A stretch of DNA of 64,000 nt from Levilactobacillus yonginensis (GCF_003946265.1 NZ_RHNO01000012.1:1-64000), one strand, 5' to 3'; positions 45,275 through 57,280 are shown, counted from the first letter of the stretch. Translations and numbers: made by a program. Notes: a model not told the origin generated them from the letters alone.

Positions 45275-46210
45275 ATGACAGAGAGTGTCACAGTGGCCGA
45301 CCTCGTCAAGGTGAACCGGTTGGATATTTATTCCGGTGAAGATGACTTGGACCGACCAATTACCACCAGTGATATTTCACGTCCCGGTCTGGAATTGACC
45401 GGTTACTTTAATTATTACCCAGCTCGACGAGTGCAGTTACTTGGAATTACTGAAACGTCGTTTGCTAAAGGGATGAGTCACGAGAAATTGTTGGATGTCA
45501 TGCGGAAAATGTGTCAACCTGAAACACCCGCATTCGTGATTTCTACGCAGTTGGATCCGCCAGAAGAGTTGAAAGAATCCGCTAAGGAAGCTGGAATTCC
45601 CATCTTAGGAACGAAGCTGACAACTTCGCGGGTCCTCAGTAACATGACTAACTTCTTAGAAGGTAAGTTGGCGGAACGTCAGTCAGTTCACGGTGTTTTA
45701 GTCGATATCTACGGTGTTGGGGTCATGATTACTGGTGACTCTGGTGTCGGGAAGAGTGAAACGGCGTTGGAACTGGTTAAACGGGGCCACCGGCTGATTG
45801 CCGACGACCGAGTTGAAGTTTACCAACAAGACGAACAGACCCTGGTAGGGGCGGCACCGGCCATTCTTAGCCATCTGTTGGAAATCCGTGGGATTGGGAT
45901 CATCGATGTCATGAACCTCTTTGGTGCTGGCGCAGTGCGTTCTGAAACGGATATTGACCTGATTGTGCACCTGGAAGCCTGGCACGATGATAACCACTTT
46001 GATCGCTTAGGTAACAACAGTGAGTCACAACGGTTCTTTGACGTTGTTGTGCCTAAGATTACGATTCCAGTTAAGACTGGGCGTAACTTAGCAATCATTA
46101 TTGAAGCGGCAGCCATGAACTTCCGGGCCCGTTCCATGGGATACGATGCAACAAAGGTTTTTGATGAGAACTTAAAGCGCTTAATTAAAAAGAACGGAAA
46201 TAACTCATAA
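45275..46210 (+). CDS. hprK: HPr(Ser) kinase/phosphorylase
   Basis: Phosphorylates HPr at Ser46 when glycolytic intermediates are high, creating the CcpA co-repressor, and reverses this when energy is low. The N-terminal domain is followed by Walker A GDSGVGKS at 154-161 and the signature region [19 protein letters not shown]. 311 residues, with an AAGGAGG site. It supplies the signal for the two catabolite-response sites seen in this window. It heads the hprK-lgt-gpsA-galU-trxB order known in lactobacilli. Confidence 0.97.
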   Translation: MTESVTVADLVKVNRLDIYSGEDDLDRPITTSDISRPGLELTGYFNYYPARRVQLLGITETSFAKGMSHEKLLDVMRKMCQPETPAFVISTQLDPPEELKESAKEAGIPILGTKLTTSRVLSNMTNFLEGKLAERQSVHGVLVDIYGVGVMITGDSGVGKSETALELVKRGHRLIADDRVEVYQQDEQTLVGAAPAILSHLLEIRGIGIIDVMNLFGAGAVRSETDIDLIVHLEAWHDDNHFDRLGNNSESQRFFDVVVPKITIPVKTGRNLAIIIEAAAMNFRARSMGYDATKVFDENLKRLIKKNGNNS

Positions 46211-46215
46211 GGGAG

Positions 46216-47079
46216 ATGGGCGTTATCTTTTCACCAATCGTGGCGGCGCTTAACCCCATCGCCATTCATTTAGGGCCCATTGCCGTTCACTGGTACGGGA
46301 TTATCATTGCTGCGGGCGTTGTTCTCGCAGTCACGTTAGCGGTCCGTGAAGGTCGGCGGCGGGGAATTAATCCCGATGACATCTACGACATGATTTTGTG
46401 GGCGTTACCCGCAGCATTGATTGCTGCGCGGCTGTATTACGTCGTCTTTAATTGGAACTACTATGCTAAGCACGCCAGTGAAATCATTGCGATTTGGGAT
46501 GGTGGAATTGCCATCTATGGGTCCCTGATTGGGGCTGGAATCGTCGTGGTTATCTTCTGTCGGTCACGGTTTATTCCAACCTGGCTGATGTTGGATGTGG
46601 CAGCGCCAACCGTAATTTTAGGCCAAGCCATTGGTCGGTGGGGGAACTTCATGAATCAAGAAGCCTATGGTCGCGTGACCAGTCTGGCGTTCTTGCAGGG
46701 GTTGCACCTACCTAACTGGATCATTGGACAAATGTTGGTCAACGGGATGTACCGCCAGCCAACGTTCCTCTATGAGTCCACTTGGAGTCTCATGGGGTTC
46801 GTTGTCCTAATGAGCTTACGTCACTATCCTGGGTTATTTCGCCAGGGTGAGGTGTTCCTTGCCTACGTGATGTGGTATTCATTTGGTCGGTTCTTCATCG
46901 AGGGTATGCGGACGGATAGTCTGTGGCTGTTCCATCTGTTACGCATCTCACAAGCCTTATCAGTTGTGTTGTTCGTGGGAGCCCTGATTATTTGGATCTA
47001 CCGGCGGCGAGAAGCTAATCCACCGGTAGCCTACCTTGACGGGAATCCGTTTCGAGAAAAAACTAAACTTTCTAAATAA
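46216..47079 (+). CDS. lgt: Prolipoprotein diacylglyceryl transferase
   Basis: Adds diacylglycerol to the lipobox cysteine of prolipoproteins. Seven membrane helices in 287 residues, with the Lgt signature [13 protein letters not shown] starting at about residue 140. The annotated ATG lies only a base or so after a GGGAG site, which is unusually close. No better internal start exists, so translation may be coupled to hprK (5-base gap). Confidence 0.94.
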   Translation: MGVIFSPIVAALNPIAIHLGPIAVHWYGIIIAAGVVLAVTLAVREGRRRGINPDDIYDMILWALPAALIAARLYYVVFNWNYYAKHASEIIAIWDGGIAIYGSLIGAGIVVVIFCRSRFIPTWLMLDVAAPTVILGQAIGRWGNFMNQEAYGRVTSLAFLQGLHLPNWIIGQMLVNGMYRQPTFLYESTWSLMGFVVLMSLRHYPGLFRQGEVFLAYVMWYSFGRFFIEGMRTDSLWLFHLLRISQALSVVLFVGALIIWIYRRREANPPVAYLDGNPFREKTKLSK

Positions 47080-47094
47080 GGAGAATCCATTACT

Positions 47095-48108
47095 ATGTCA
47101 GAGAAAATTGCAGTACTCGGTGCCGGTTCATGGGGGTCAATTTTAGCGAGCGTCCTGGATGAAAATGGGCATGATGTTCGGTTATGGTCGTACAACCCTA
47201 AGCAGGTTGAGGAACTGAATACGCAGCACACCAACTCACACTACATCAAGGATTACACGTTCTCACCTTCATTAGTAGCTTACTCCGACCTAGCCAGCGC
47301 TCTGGACGGGGTTGATGCCATCTTATTCGTGGTGCCAACCAAGGCTATCCGGTCCGTTGCTGGAAACGTTGCGGCAATTCTGAAGGAAAAGAATTTACAG
47401 CCCCAATTGATCCACGCTAGCAAGGGAATCGAGCAGAAGACGTACAAGCGGCTCTCACAAGTATTGGAAGAAGAAATTCCTGAAAGTAACCGCAAAGGGG
47501 TCACGGTATTGTCCGGACCTAGTCACGCTGAAGACGTTGCACGTAAGGACATTACGTTGGTCACCGCGGCTAGTGCGAACCCAGAATCAGCTAAATTTGT
47601 TCAAAAATTATTCATGACACCATACTTCCGGGTTTACACGAACTCTGACGTTATCGGTGTTGAAATCGGGGCGGCTCTGAAGAACATCATCGCTTTAGGG
47701 GCTGGTGCGTTACATGGCTTAGGCTATGGGGATAATGCTAAGGCTGCGCTGATGACTCGGGGCTTGGCCGAAATTTCTCGGTTGGGCACGTCGTTCGGGG
47801 CTGACCCAATGACTTTCATCGGGTTATCCGGTGTCGGCGATATCATCGTGACCGCAACGAGTTCTAATTCACGGAACTGGCGGGCCGGTGATGAACTAGG
47901 CCGCGGTGAAGCGTTAGATGATGTCATCAACCACATGGGTATGGTGATTGAAGGCTTAGCTACGACCAAGGCAGCTTACGAGCTATCAAAGGAACGTGGC
48001 GTTTCAATGCCTATCACTGAAGCTATTTACCAAGTTATTTATGAAGGCAAGGACATTCGGCAGGCTATTTCAGATTTGATGCAACGTGAAGGCCGTTCTG
48101 AATTTTAA
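47095..48108 (+). CDS. gpsA: Glycerol-3-phosphate dehydrogenase (NAD(P)+)
   Basis: Makes sn-glycerol-3-phosphate from dihydroxyacetone phosphate for phospholipid and teichoic acid. The N-terminal Rossmann motif GAGSWGS, the [13 protein letters not shown] loop and the catalytic Lys region [19 protein letters not shown] are present. 337 residues, AAGGAG site, 15 bases after lgt. Confidence 0.97.
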   Translation: MSEKIAVLGAGSWGSILASVLDENGHDVRLWSYNPKQVEELNTQHTNSHYIKDYTFSPSLVAYSDLASALDGVDAILFVVPTKAIRSVAGNVAAILKEKNLQPQLIHASKGIEQKTYKRLSQVLEEEIPESNRKGVTVLSGPSHAEDVARKDITLVTAASANPESAKFVQKLFMTPYFRVYTNSDVIGVEIGAALKNIIALGAGALHGLGYGDNAKAALMTRGLAEISRLGTSFGADPMTFIGLSGVGDIIVTATSSNSRNWRAGDELGRGEALDDVINHMGMVIEGLATTKAAYELSKERGVSMPITEAIYQVIYEGKDIRQAISDLMQREGRSEF

Positions 48109-48139
48109 TTGCAGGGGATACGAGGAAGGATTTTGAACT

Positions 48140-49045
48140 ATGAGAAAAGTTAGAAAAGCAGTGATTCCAGCGGCGGGTCTGGGGACCCGTTTCTTACCAG
48201 CCACCAAGGCATTAGCCAAGGAAATGCTACCAATCGTGGACAAGCCAACGATCCAATTTATCGTTGAAGAAGCACGTAAATCAGGAATTGAAGACATCGT
48301 CATCGTTGATGGCAAGTCAAAGCGGTCAATCGAAGATCACTTTGATTCCAATCCTGAACTGGAAGCTAATCTGGAGGCTAAGCATAAGGATGAACTTTTG
48401 CGTCAGGTTCAGGAAACTACTGGCATGAATCTTTACTTCATTCGCCAGCCTTATCCTCGTGGCTTAGGTGATGCGGTTTTAACGGCGAAGGCCTTTATTG
48501 GGGACGAACCGTTCATCGTTATGTTGGGTGATGACATGACTGACAGTAAGGTACCACTGACTAAGCAACTGATCGACCGTTACAACGAAACGGGTGCTTC
48601 CACGTTGGCCGTGATGCGGGTGCCTCACAAGGACACTGCCAAGTATGGCGTCATCAATCCTTCAGAAGAAACGGAACCAGGTTTGTACAACGTTACGAAC
48701 TTCGTTGAGAAGCCACAGCCAGATGAGGCACCAAGTGATTTGGCGATCATTGGCCGGTACCTGTTCACACCAGAGATTTTTGAAGCATTGGAAAACACGC
48801 CGGTTGGTTTAGGCAACGAATTACAATTGACGGATGCCATTGACCGACTCAACCAGACACAACGAGTCTTTGCCCACGAATATAAGGGCAAACGATTTGA
48901 TGTCGGTAACAAGTTCGGTTGGATTCAAACCAACATTGAATACGGTCTGCAACACCCTGAAACCAAAGATCAACTCCGGGCCTACATCAAGGAACTCGGA
49001 ACGAAGTTGACCGCAGCTGATGAAAAGGCAGCCAAGTCGAAATAG
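48140..49045 (+). CDS. galU: UTP-glucose-1-phosphate uridylyltransferase
   Basis: Forms UDP-glucose for glycolipid and polysaccharide synthesis. Nucleotide-binding [27 protein letters not shown] is near the start. VEKP and [16 protein letters not shown] mark the sugar site. 301 residues. Together with gpsA and tagO it feeds envelope polymers. Confidence 0.96.
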   Translation: MRKVRKAVIPAAGLGTRFLPATKALAKEMLPIVDKPTIQFIVEEARKSGIEDIVIVDGKSKRSIEDHFDSNPELEANLEAKHKDELLRQVQETTGMNLYFIRQPYPRGLGDAVLTAKAFIGDEPFIVMLGDDMTDSKVPLTKQLIDRYNETGASTLAVMRVPHKDTAKYGVINPSEETEPGLYNVTNFVEKPQPDEAPSDLAIIGRYLFTPEIFEALENTPVGLGNELQLTDAIDRLNQTQRVFAHEYKGKRFDVGNKFGWIQTNIEYGLQHPETKDQLRAYIKELGTKLTAADEKAAKSK

Positions 49046-49110
49046 GTGACAAACTTACTTTTAAATAGTAAAGTATCATTTAGGCTAAAGAGCAGAAGGG
49101 AGCGTTACAC

Positions 49111-50052
49111 GTGAAAAACTATGATGTTATTGTCATCGGTGCGGGTCCTGGCGGTATGACTGGGGCGCTATATGCGTCACGGGCTAACTTGTCAGTCCTG
49201 ATGCTCGACCGGGGAATTTACGGTGGGCAAATGAACAACACCGCTGCGATTGAAAATTATCCTGGGTTCAAGTCGGTCCTCGGACCAGACCTGGCAAAGG
49301 ATATGTATGATGGGTCAACCCAGTTCGGCGCTGAATTTGCGTACGGCAGTGTTGAATCTATTGAAGACCACGGCGACCATAAGGTTGTGAAGACTGATGA
49401 TGGCGATTACTCAGCCAAGGCAGTCATCGTGGCAACGGGCTCCGAGTATAAGAAACTTGGTGTCCCTGGTGAAGATGAATTTGGTGGCCGAGGCGTTTCC
49501 TACTGCGCGGTCTGCGACGGTGCGTTCTTTAAGAATCGTGAAGTCATTGTTGTTGGTGGGGGAGATTCTGCGATTGAAGAAGGAATCTACTTAGCCGGTT
49601 TGGCTTCTAAGGTGACGATTGTGGTTCGGCGTGATCAACTCCGAGCACAAAAGATCATCCAAGACCGGGCCTTTGCCAACGAAAAGATTGAATTTGTTTG
49701 GAACACGAACGTAACGGCCATTTTGGGTGACGAGATGAAGGTTACGGGCGTTGCGACTAAGAATAACCAGACCGGTGAAACCGGTGAATTAGCAGCTAGT
49801 GGGGTCTTCATTTACGTGGGGACTTTACCAATGACCGACGCCTTCAAGGGCTTAGGTATCTTGGACGAAGCTGGCTGGATCAAGACCGATGATCACATGG
49901 CAACTGCCGTTCCTGGTATCTTTGCTATTGGTGACGTTCGGCAAAAAGACCTGCGGCAGATTACCACGGCCGTTGGTGACGGTGGTATCGCTGGTCAAGA
50001 AGCCTTCAGTTATTTGGAGACTTTAAAATCAAAGGCGGCTTCCGCCCAATAA
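49111..50052 (+). CDS. trxB: Thioredoxin reductase
   Basis: An NADPH-dependent flavoenzyme that keeps thioredoxin (and NrdH) reduced. FAD motif GAGPGG is near residue 10, redox pair CAVC at 132-135 and NADPH motif GGGDSAIEEG just after. 313 residues with a GTG start and AAGGGAG site. It follows galU by 65 bases that may contain its own promoter. Functionally it links to nrdHEF at the window start. Confidence 0.96.
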   Translation: MKNYDVIVIGAGPGGMTGALYASRANLSVLMLDRGIYGGQMNNTAAIENYPGFKSVLGPDLAKDMYDGSTQFGAEFAYGSVESIEDHGDHKVVKTDDGDYSAKAVIVATGSEYKKLGVPGEDEFGGRGVSYCAVCDGAFFKNREVIVVGGGDSAIEEGIYLAGLASKVTIVVRRDQLRAQKIIQDRAFANEKIEFVWNTNVTAILGDEMKVTGVATKNNQTGETGELAASGVFIYVGTLPMTDAFKGLGILDEAGWIKTDDHMATAVPGIFAIGDVRQKDLRQITTAVGDGGIAGQEAFSYLETLKSKAASAQ

Positions 50053-50064
50053 CATGTTAAACTT

Positions 50065-50102
50065 AGCGGAGACGACCTCATCGGGGTGGTTTCCGCTTTT
50101 TT
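50065..50102 (+). terminator. Terminator of trxB
   Basis: AGCGGAGACGACC pairs with GGTGGTTTCCGCT (one mismatch), followed by six Ts. Confidence 0.85.
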
Positions 50103-50181
50103 GTCGGCAGGATTTCTAAGAGCTGCTATTTAATGGCAGCTAGCGGCGATGAAAACTAAATTTTAAGGGAGCTGAGCAAAC

Positions 50182-50820
50182 GTGGGAATGAATCAATTTT
50201 TACAGAGTTTAAGTGACTTGGAGACAATTGACCGGGCACCGGGGTACTTTAAATTTGAGCAACATTCCGTGGCTGCTCACTCATTCAAGGTTGCCGAAGT
50301 TGCACAATTCTTAGGAGACGTGGAAGAGCAGGCTGGTCACCAGGTAAACTGGCGCTTGCTGTACGAAAAGGCTCTAAATCACGATTATACTGAACGGTTT
50401 ATCGGAGATATTAAGACACCCGTGAAGTACGCGACCCCCGAGTTACGCACGATGCTGGCTGATGTGGAGACTTCCCTGACTGCCAATTTTATTCATAATG
50501 AAATTCCCAAACAGTTTCAGGCGGCCTACACTCGGCGCCTGGGTGAGGGCAAGGACGACACGTTGGAAGGACAAATCCTTTCGGTTGCAGATAAAGTAGA
50601 CTTGTTGTACGAGTCCTTTGGCGAGATTCAGAAGGGCAATCCAGAACCCGTCTTCACGGAAATTTATCGTGAGAGTTTGTCAACGATTCTAAAGTTCAAA
50701 CAAATGCCGTGTGTGCGTTATTTCTTATCGGATGTTTTGCCTGAGATGTTGGCCGCTGACTTCAGTGACCGGCAAAAGCTGGCGCAATTAACGGACCACT
50801 TATTGGAGGATAATGATTAA
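50182..50820 (+). CDS. HD-domain hydrolase (YfbR-like nucleotidase family)
   Basis: The HD metal pattern is visible: His28, His33, then the His67-Asp68 pair in ALNHDYTERFIGDI, and a later Asp in LSVADKVDLLYESF. This order fits YfbR-type 5'-deoxynucleotidases. The substrate cannot be told from sequence. The GTG at 50182 is about 10 bases after AAGGGAG; an ATG two codons later is an alternative. The stop is directly followed by the ATG of the next gene. Confidence 0.82.
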   Translation: MGMNQFLQSLSDLETIDRAPGYFKFEQHSVAAHSFKVAEVAQFLGDVEEQAGHQVNWRLLYEKALNHDYTERFIGDIKTPVKYATPELRTMLADVETSLTANFIHNEIPKQFQAAYTRRLGEGKDDTLEGQILSVADKVDLLYESFGEIQKGNPEPVFTEIYRESLSTILKFKQMPCVRYFLSDVLPEMLAADFSDRQKLAQLTDHLLEDND

Positions 50821-51348
50821 ATGAAACTTGCTGAAGTTTGGAATCAGAGTTTGACCGGGGCTACGGTGCGGCCATTAACGCATGCGGACGACGATATGAT
50901 CTATGCGTTTCAAGCGGCTCATCCGGCCTATTTTGACCATTTTCAAGACCATCCAGTAACCCGTCAGGAGGCTATTCAGGACGTCACGGATATTCCGTTG
51001 AACGCTTTGCCAGAGCAGAAGGCCTACCTGGGAGTTTTTCAGGATGAACAGTTAGTGATCCTGGTAGATCTGATTATCGATTATCCATTGCCAAGTTTGG
51101 TGTGGTTGGGGATGTGGATGCCGGCTAAGACTTTGACGACAACGGAGGCGGCCGCATATTACCGCAGTTTGGTAGCGGTACTCCACGAGGCTGGTGCCGT
51201 TCAACTTCAGCTTAGCGTCTTCATGGGTGATCGGCAGATGAAACAATTCTGGGAAGACTTACAACTCACTGCTGTCCAGACGACCAGTGTTGTAAAAGGG
51301 GACCGAACTGCCAACATTACCATCTATCAGGATAAATTCTCTCGATAG
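50821..51348 (+). CDS. GNAT-like acetyltransferase, function unknown
   Basis: A 175-residue protein that begins immediately after the upstream stop (TAA ATG), so it is translationally coupled to the HD-domain gene. The pattern VRPLTHADDDMIYAFQ, a central LGVFQDEQLVILVDLIIDYP and WLGMWMPAKTLT resembles the GNAT fold, but a clear acetyl-CoA loop (Q/RxxGxG/A) is not evident. Assignment to the superfamily is therefore tentative and a substrate cannot be named. Confidence 0.55.
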   Translation: MKLAEVWNQSLTGATVRPLTHADDDMIYAFQAAHPAYFDHFQDHPVTRQEAIQDVTDIPLNALPEQKAYLGVFQDEQLVILVDLIIDYPLPSLVWLGMWMPAKTLTTTEAAAYYRSLVAVLHEAGAVQLQLSVFMGDRQMKQFWEDLQLTAVQTTSVVKGDRTANITIYQDKFSR

Positions 51349-51361
51349 GACGCCTGAGTGG

Positions 51362-51387
51362 CGAAAGTATGTTCGGTATGGTAAAAT
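51362..51387 (+). promoter_or_regulatory. LexA (SOS) box and promoter of uvrBA
   Basis: CGAAAGTATGTTCG at 51362-51375 matches the Gram-positive LexA/DinR box (CGAAC-N4-GTTCG) at all but one or two positions. TAAAAT at 51382-51387 is a likely -10. uvrBA is SOS-induced in Firmicutes, so position and sequence agree. Confidence 0.75.
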
Positions 51388-51398
51388 ATTTGAACGTG

Positions 51399-51425
51399 AT
51401 GGGAAGCGCTCCGTTTCCCATTTTT
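51399..51425 (+). terminator. Hairpin plus T-run in the uvrB leader
   Basis: ATGGGAA pairs with TTCCCAT around an 8-base loop, followed by five Ts. It lies after the predicted uvrB start site, so it could both end the upstream operon and attenuate uvrB. A further GGCTGG/CCAGCC hairpin lies at about 51445-51480. Confidence 0.6.
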
Positions 51426-51512
51426 CTGATGAAATTAACTAGACGGCTGGGGATTAGTTGTTCGGCAACGGCGCCAGCCCATTAATAATTTGAGGTAGGG
51501 AGGTTACCATCT

Positions 51513-53519
51513 ATGATCGACCGACAAACGGACAAAAAATTTGATCTGGTGTCAAAGTATCAGCCAACGGGGGATCAACCTGAAGCGATTCGTCAATTGA
51601 CCCAAGGCATTGAGGGCGGTGAAAAGGCGCAGATTCTCTTGGGAGCTACCGGGACCGGGAAGACTTTTACGATTTCTAACGTTATCAAGAACGTTAACAA
51701 GCCTACGCTCGTGCTGTCCCATAATAAGACGTTAGCGGGCCAATTGTACGGGGAATTCAAGCAGTTTTTCCCTAACAACGCGGTTGAGTACTTTGTGAGT
51801 TACTATGATTACTACCAACCGGAAGCGTACGTGCCTTCGAGTGATACGTACATTGAAAAAGATTCATCTATCAACGATGAAATCGATAAGTTACGACACT
51901 CGGCAACGAGTTCCTTGCTGGAAAGAAATGACGTCATTGTGGTGGCCTCGGTTTCCTCTATTTTCGGGTTAGGGGACCCCACTGAATATAAGAATCACGT
52001 GGTTTCCTTGCGAGTTGGTCAGGAGATTGAGCGGGATGCACTCCTGCGTAAATTGGTGAATATTCAATTCGAACGCAACGACTACGACTTTCAGCGGGGC
52101 CGGTTCCGGGTTCACGGTGATGTGGTCGAAATCTTCCCGGCGTCACGGAATGACCGAGCGCTACGGGTTGAATTCTTTGGCGATGAGATTGATCGCATTC
52201 GTGAGGTTGATTCACTGACTGGCGAAATCGTGGGCGACCGTGAACACGTTGCTATTTTCCCGGCAACCCACTTTATGACCAACGATGACATCATGGCCCA
52301 GGCTACGAACGGTATCGAGGGTGAACTGAAGGACCGGGTCACTGAACTTGAAGGTGACGGTAAGTTGCTTGAAGCACAACGCCTGAAGCAACGGACTACG
52401 TACGATGTTGAAATGATGCGGGAAATGGGCTACACGAGTGGGATTGAGAACTATTCTCGCTGGATGGATGGCCGCAAACCTGGTGAACCACCATATACCT
52501 TACTGGACTTCTTCCCGAAAGACTTTTTGTTGGTCGTTGATGAATCTCACGTGACGATGCCACAAGTCCGGGGGATGTACAATGGTGACCGCGCTCGGAA
52601 ACAACAGTTGGTGGACTACGGTTTTCGATTGCCGAGTGCTTTGGACAACCGGCCACTGAAGTTAAACGAAGTGGAACAACACATTAATCAGGTCGTTTAC
52701 ATGTCGGCCACACCGGGACCTTACGAGCATGAGCAAACGGACCACGTCGTTCAACAGATCATTCGACCGACCGGGTTACTGGATCCAACCATCGAAGTTC
52801 GCCCAATTATGGGGCAAATGGATGACTTAGTTGGTGAAATCAATGCGCGCGTTGAAAAGAACGAGCGAACTTTCGTCACGACCCTGACCAAAAAGATGTC
52901 TGAAGATTTGACGGATTATTTAAAGGATTTAGGCATCAAGGTGGCCTACTTGCACTCCGACATTAAGACGTTGGAGCGGACTGAAATTATGCGTGACCTG
53001 CGTTTGGGTAAGTACGATGTTTTGGTCGGAATTAATCTGTTGCGGGAAGGAATCGATATCCCCGAAGTTTCCTTGGTAGCGATTTTGGATGCGGATAAGG
53101 AAGGTTTCTTACGGAACGAACGGTCACTGATTCAAACGATTGGTCGGGCGGCTCGGAACTCCCATGGGGCAGTCATTATGTACGCGGACTCCACCACGGA
53201 ATCTATGCAGGCAGCCATTGATGAGACGGCTCGCCGGCGGAAGGTTCAGATTGCTTATAACAAGGAACACGGCATTACGCCAACGACAATTATCAAACCA
53301 ATTCGTGATTTGATTGCGGTCACTAAGAAGAACGATAATGGTGATGAGAAGGATGACTTCGTTGCCAGTGACTTTGAGGATATGACCAAGGAAGACCAAG
53401 AGAAATTGATTGCCCGGTTGGAAGACGAAATGCGTGCGGCTGCTAAGAAGCTCGACTTTGAGCAGGCCGCTTCGTTACGGGATACAGTTATGGATATGAA
53501 GACCGAAATTGGTGATTAG
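51513..53519 (+). CDS. uvrB: Excinuclease ABC subunit B
   Basis: The damage-verification helicase of nucleotide excision repair. Walker A GATGTGKT is at 44-51, the beta-hairpin region [21 protein letters not shown] follows, then DESHVT, and [13 protein letters not shown] as motif VI. The C-terminal UVR coiled coil ([11 protein letters not shown]) that binds UvrC is present. 668 residues. uvrA follows after 20 bases. Confidence 0.98.
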   Translation: MIDRQTDKKFDLVSKYQPTGDQPEAIRQLTQGIEGGEKAQILLGATGTGKTFTISNVIKNVNKPTLVLSHNKTLAGQLYGEFKQFFPNNAVEYFVSYYDYYQPEAYVPSSDTYIEKDSSINDEIDKLRHSATSSLLERNDVIVVASVSSIFGLGDPTEYKNHVVSLRVGQEIERDALLRKLVNIQFERNDYDFQRGRFRVHGDVVEIFPASRNDRALRVEFFGDEIDRIREVDSLTGEIVGDREHVAIFPATHFMTNDDIMAQATNGIEGELKDRVTELEGDGKLLEAQRLKQRTTYDVEMMREMGYTSGIENYSRWMDGRKPGEPPYTLLDFFPKDFLLVVDESHVTMPQVRGMYNGDRARKQQLVDYGFRLPSALDNRPLKLNEVEQHINQVVYMSATPGPYEHEQTDHVVQQIIRPTGLLDPTIEVRPIMGQMDDLVGEINARVEKNERTFVTTLTKKMSEDLTDYLKDLGIKVAYLHSDIKTLERTEIMRDLRLGKYDVLVGINLLREGIDIPEVSLVAILDADKEGFLRNERSLIQTIGRAARNSHGAVIMYADSTTESMQAAIDETARRRKVQIAYNKEHGITPTTIIKPIRDLIAVTKKNDNGDEKDDFVASDFEDMTKEDQEKLIARLEDEMRAAAKKLDFEQAASLRDTVMDMKTEIGD

Positions 53520-53539
53520 GTCGGTGAGGAGACAAGCAA

Positions 53540-56410
53540 TTGGCAAATGATAAAATTGTGATTCACGGGGCACGGGCCCATAATTTAAAGGACATCGACG
53601 TCACGATTCCGAAAAACAAGTTGGTCGTCATCAGTGGGTTGTCAGGTTCTGGGAAGAGTTCCCTCGCCTTTGACACCCTCTACGCTGAAGGTCAACGTCG
53701 TTACGTGGAAAGCTTGTCGTCATACGCACGGCAGTTTTTGGGACAAATGGATAAGCCAGATGTTGACTCCATCGATGGGTTAAGTCCGGCTATCTCTATT
53801 GACCAAAAAACCACGTCTAAGAATCCTCGGTCCACCGTGGGGACGGTCACTGAAATCAACGATTACTTACGTCTGCTCTGGGCCCGGGTAGGAACGCCTA
53901 TCTGTCCGAATGACGGTACGGAGATCACGAGTCAAAGTGTTGAACAAATGGTTGACCAGATTCTGGACCTGCCGGAACGGACTAAACTTCAGATTCTTTC
54001 GCCCATTGTGCGGGGGAAGAAGGGGCAGCACAAAAAGATCTTTGAAAAGATTCAGCGTGAGGGCTTTGTCCGGGTTCGGGTCGATGGTGAGACCATGGAC
54101 TTAGATGACGTGCCTGAATTAAACAAGAATCAAAATCATGATATTTCAATTGTGATTGATCGCATCGTGGTTAAGTCTGGTATTCGGTCCCGGTTATTTG
54201 ATTCTTTTGAAGCAGCCCTGCGGTTAAGCGGTGGATATGCGGTGGCCGATTTGATCGATGGAGACCCCATGATTTTTTCTGAACACTACGCTTGTCCAGT
54301 CTGTGGGTTCACAGTGGGTGAATTGGAACCGCGGCTGTTCTCTTTCAACGCGCCATTTGGCGCTTGCCCAGACTGTGATGGTTTAGGGGTCAAGTTGGAA
54401 GTCGATTTGGATTTAGTTGTTCCAGATCGGACTAAGACGTTGCGCGAAGGAGCTTTGGAGCCTTGGAATCCGATTAGTTCACAGTACTATCCTGCTTTAT
54501 TGGAACAGGCTTGTGATGCCTTTGATGTTGACATGGATACGCCATTTAAGGATTTGTCCAAGACGGACCAAGCGATGGTTTTATACGGTTCTCAGGGCAA
54601 GGAGTTCCACTTCCACTATGAAAATGATTTCGGTGGCGTGCGCGACATTGACGTGGCCTTTGAAGGGGTTATTCCCAACGTTAACCGGCGTTACCATGAA
54701 ACAAACAGTGAATTTACCCGGGACGTTATGCGTAAATACATGACGGAGCTAACCTGCCAGACTTGTCACGGTTACCGGTTAAATCGCCAAGCCTTGAGTG
54801 TTAAGATCAATCATCAACACATTGGTGAGGTTTCCAACTTGCCTGTGGATAAGGAGCTCTCGTTCTTCAAGGACCTTTCCTTTGGTGAACAAAACCAGGT
54901 GATCGCGCAACCTATTTTAAAGGAAATTCGGGACCGGTTGACGTTCTTACGGAACGTGGGCCTGGACTACCTGACACTGAGTCGCTCTGCCCGGACATTA
55001 TCTGGTGGGGAAGCACAGCGGATTCGGTTAGCTACGCAGATTGGGTCCAATCTTTCTGGTGTGTTGTACATCCTGGATGAACCATCCATCGGATTACATC
55101 AACGTGATAACGACCGGTTGATTGCCTCGTTGAAGCAAATGCGGGACCTTGGTAACACCCTGATTGTGGTTGAACATGATGAGGACACGATGCGGGCTGC
55201 AGACTATATTGTTGATATCGGTCCCGGTGCTGGTGAGAACGGGGGCCACGTGATGGCTGCTGGTACGCCGAAACAGGTGATGCGGTCACGCAAATCCTTA
55301 ACGGGTCAGTACTTGGCGGGTAAGCAGTATATCCCAGTTCCCTTGGAACGCCGTGAAGGTAATGGCAAAGAGATTCGGATAACTGGCGCCGCCGAGAACA
55401 ACTTGAAGGACGTTACAGTAGATTTTCCTCTAGGTGAATTTGTGGTCGTGACGGGGGTTTCTGGTTCAGGTAAGTCAACGTTAGTGAATACAATTTTGAA
55501 GCGGGCGTTGGCGCAAAAACTGAATAATAATTCAGAGAAGCCTGGGAAGTACCAGAGTATCGCGGGTGTGAAGAACATTGAACGGCTAGTCGATATCGAC
55601 CAGAGTCCAATTGGCCGGACCCCTCGCAGTAATCCAGCCACCTACACAGGTGTGTTTGATGATGTGCGGACCCTCTTTGCCCAGACCAATGATGCTAAGC
55701 TGCGTGGTTATCAGAAGGGACGTTTCAGTTTTAACACCAAGGGGGGCCGTTGTGAGGCCTGTCACGGTGATGGTATCTTGAAGATTGAAATGAACTTCTT
55801 GCCAGACGTTTACGTTCCTTGTGAGGTCTGCCATGGCACACGCTACAATTCCGAAACCCTGGAAGTCGAATACAAGGGGAAGAATATTTCAGACGTTCTG
55901 AACATGACGGTCAGTGAAGCTTTGAAGTTCTTTGAAGCGATTCCTAAGATCACGCGGAAGCTGCAGACGATTCAGGACGTTGGTTTAGGTTACGTAAAGT
56001 TGGGCCAACCAGCCACGACGCTATCTGGTGGTGAGGCGCAACGGATGAAGTTGGCTTCCGAACTGCACAAGCAACAGAATGGGAAGAACTTCTACATTCT
56101 TGATGAACCGACTACCGGGTTGCACACTGACGACATCAAGCGGTTGTTGGTCGTTCTCCACCGGTTGGTAGATAAGGGCAACACTGTTCTGGTGATTGAG
56201 CACAATCTGGATGTCATCAAGACGGCCGACCATTTGATTGACTTGGGTCCTGAAGGTGGGGAAGCCGGCGGTAACGTCGTTGCTACCGGAACACCTGAAG
56301 AACTCGCTGAAGTAACGGACAGTTATACTGGGAAGTACCTAAAGCCCGTCTTAGAACGGGACAAGGCCCGGACGTTGGCTGATCAAAAACCAGTTAAAGC
56401 TAAAAAGTAA
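53540..56410 (+). CDS. uvrA: Excinuclease ABC subunit A
   Basis: The damage-recognition ATPase that loads UvrB. Two ABC modules are seen: GLSGSGKSS near the start and GVSGSGKST near 640, each with an LSGGEAQR signature and DEP Walker B ([20 protein letters not shown]). Zinc fingers are CPVC...CPDC and CEAC...CEVC. 956 residues. The start is TTG with a GAGGAG site. Standard uvrBA operon. Confidence 0.98.
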   Translation: MANDKIVIHGARAHNLKDIDVTIPKNKLVVISGLSGSGKSSLAFDTLYAEGQRRYVESLSSYARQFLGQMDKPDVDSIDGLSPAISIDQKTTSKNPRSTVGTVTEINDYLRLLWARVGTPICPNDGTEITSQSVEQMVDQILDLPERTKLQILSPIVRGKKGQHKKIFEKIQREGFVRVRVDGETMDLDDVPELNKNQNHDISIVIDRIVVKSGIRSRLFDSFEAALRLSGGYAVADLIDGDPMIFSEHYACPVCGFTVGELEPRLFSFNAPFGACPDCDGLGVKLEVDLDLVVPDRTKTLREGALEPWNPISSQYYPALLEQACDAFDVDMDTPFKDLSKTDQAMVLYGSQGKEFHFHYENDFGGVRDIDVAFEGVIPNVNRRYHETNSEFTRDVMRKYMTELTCQTCHGYRLNRQALSVKINHQHIGEVSNLPVDKELSFFKDLSFGEQNQVIAQPILKEIRDRLTFLRNVGLDYLTLSRSARTLSGGEAQRIRLATQIGSNLSGVLYILDEPSIGLHQRDNDRLIASLKQMRDLGNTLIVVEHDEDTMRAADYIVDIGPGAGENGGHVMAAGTPKQVMRSRKSLTGQYLAGKQYIPVPLERREGNGKEIRITGAAENNLKDVTVDFPLGEFVVVTGVSGSGKSTLVNTILKRALAQKLNNNSEKPGKYQSIAGVKNIERLVDIDQSPIGRTPRSNPATYTGVFDDVRTLFAQTNDAKLRGYQKGRFSFNTKGGRCEACHGDGILKIEMNFLPDVYVPCEVCHGTRYNSETLEVEYKGKNISDVLNMTVSEALKFFEAIPKITRKLQTIQDVGLGYVKLGQPATTLSGGEAQRMKLASELHKQQNGKNFYILDEPTTGLHTDDIKRLLVVLHRLVDKGNTVLVIEHNLDVIKTADHLIDLGPEGGEAGGNVVATGTPEELAEVTDSYTGKYLKPVLERDKARTLADQKPVKAKK

Positions 56411-56458
56411 TGAAAGACTGGTCGGTGGAACCGTTCACGGCTAGCTATTAAATGGGTG

Positions 56459-56489
56459 AAGGGCCTGGGACAAAAGTCTCAGGTCCTTT
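56459..56489 (+). terminator. Terminator of uvrBA
   Basis: AGGGCCTGGGAC pairs with GTCTCAGGTCCTT (G-U pairs) around AAAA. The rest of 56411-56714 has a small GGTTA/TAACC hairpin near 56530 and no gene. Confidence 0.8.
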
Positions 56490-56714
56490 CTTATCGCCAA
56501 GTTTACCCTGTTGAAGCGGGTACCAGCCGGCGGTTAGGTCTGCTTAACCTTGAGCATCAATACTCACGGGTCAATTGCCATCCTTAGTGTTAAGAATGTT
56601 TAATGTAAGGTATAGGGGTGATTTTTTTGCCCCACAACTTGTGAGAAACGGCGAAAACCAGTACAATGGTTGAAACCAGTCGTCAAATGACTGAATTTGT
56701 GAGGAGATGCAAAT

Positions 56715-57260
56715 ATGTTTGATATGAATCGGTCCCGTTGGGGATTTGACTGGAGCGAGTTTATTCTCGGCATTTTATTTTTAGTTGCCGCCTTTGGCTT
56801 CTTTCGCTCACCAAAAATTGGTCTTACCGGATTAGCTATTATCTTTGCCTTCATGGCGTTGCTGAGTGGGTTGACCACAATTGCTGGGTACAAGAAACTA
56901 CGTGAGGTAACTGGGATGCGAGCAAACTTTGCGTTAGCATTCGGTATCTTAGACATCTTAATTGCAGTTGTGTTCTTCTTTGATATGGACAGCGCCATCG
57001 TTTCATTGGGCTACCTATTTGCCCTGTGGTTTATCTTTGATTCCGTTGAACGGTTAGTCGTGGCTAGTCACTTGCGTCGCTTTGGTGGCGGCTTCTACTG
57101 GCTGTCCATCGTTTTGGACGTTGTGACGTTAGTTGTGGGAATCATGTTGTTTGTCCACCCAGTAGTTGCAGCCCTTTCCCTGAACGTCTTATTAGCCTTC
57201 TTCTTCGTGATTTTCGGTGTGAACGCTATCTGGATTGCGTTTGCTCGTAGTCGGTCTTAG
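56715..57260 (+). CDS. HdeD/DUF308-like membrane protein
   Basis: A 181-residue protein with six predicted membrane helices arranged as three pairs, with the sequence pattern of DUF308/HdeD proteins (repeated LGILFLVAAFGFF / AFGILDILIAVVFFF / LDVVTLVVGIMLFVHP). The family is linked to acid resistance in enterobacteria; in lactobacilli its role is unknown. The ATG has GAGGAGA upstream. It stands alone between two terminators. Confidence 0.75.
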   Translation: MFDMNRSRWGFDWSEFILGILFLVAAFGFFRSPKIGLTGLAIIFAFMALLSGLTTIAGYKKLREVTGMRANFALAFGILDILIAVVFFFDMDSAIVSLGYLFALWFIFDSVERLVVASHLRRFGGGFYWLSIVLDVVTLVVGIMLFVHPVVAALSLNVLLAFFFVIFGVNAIWIAFARSRS

Positions 57261-57280
57261 ACCTGCTAATATTGTCAATT

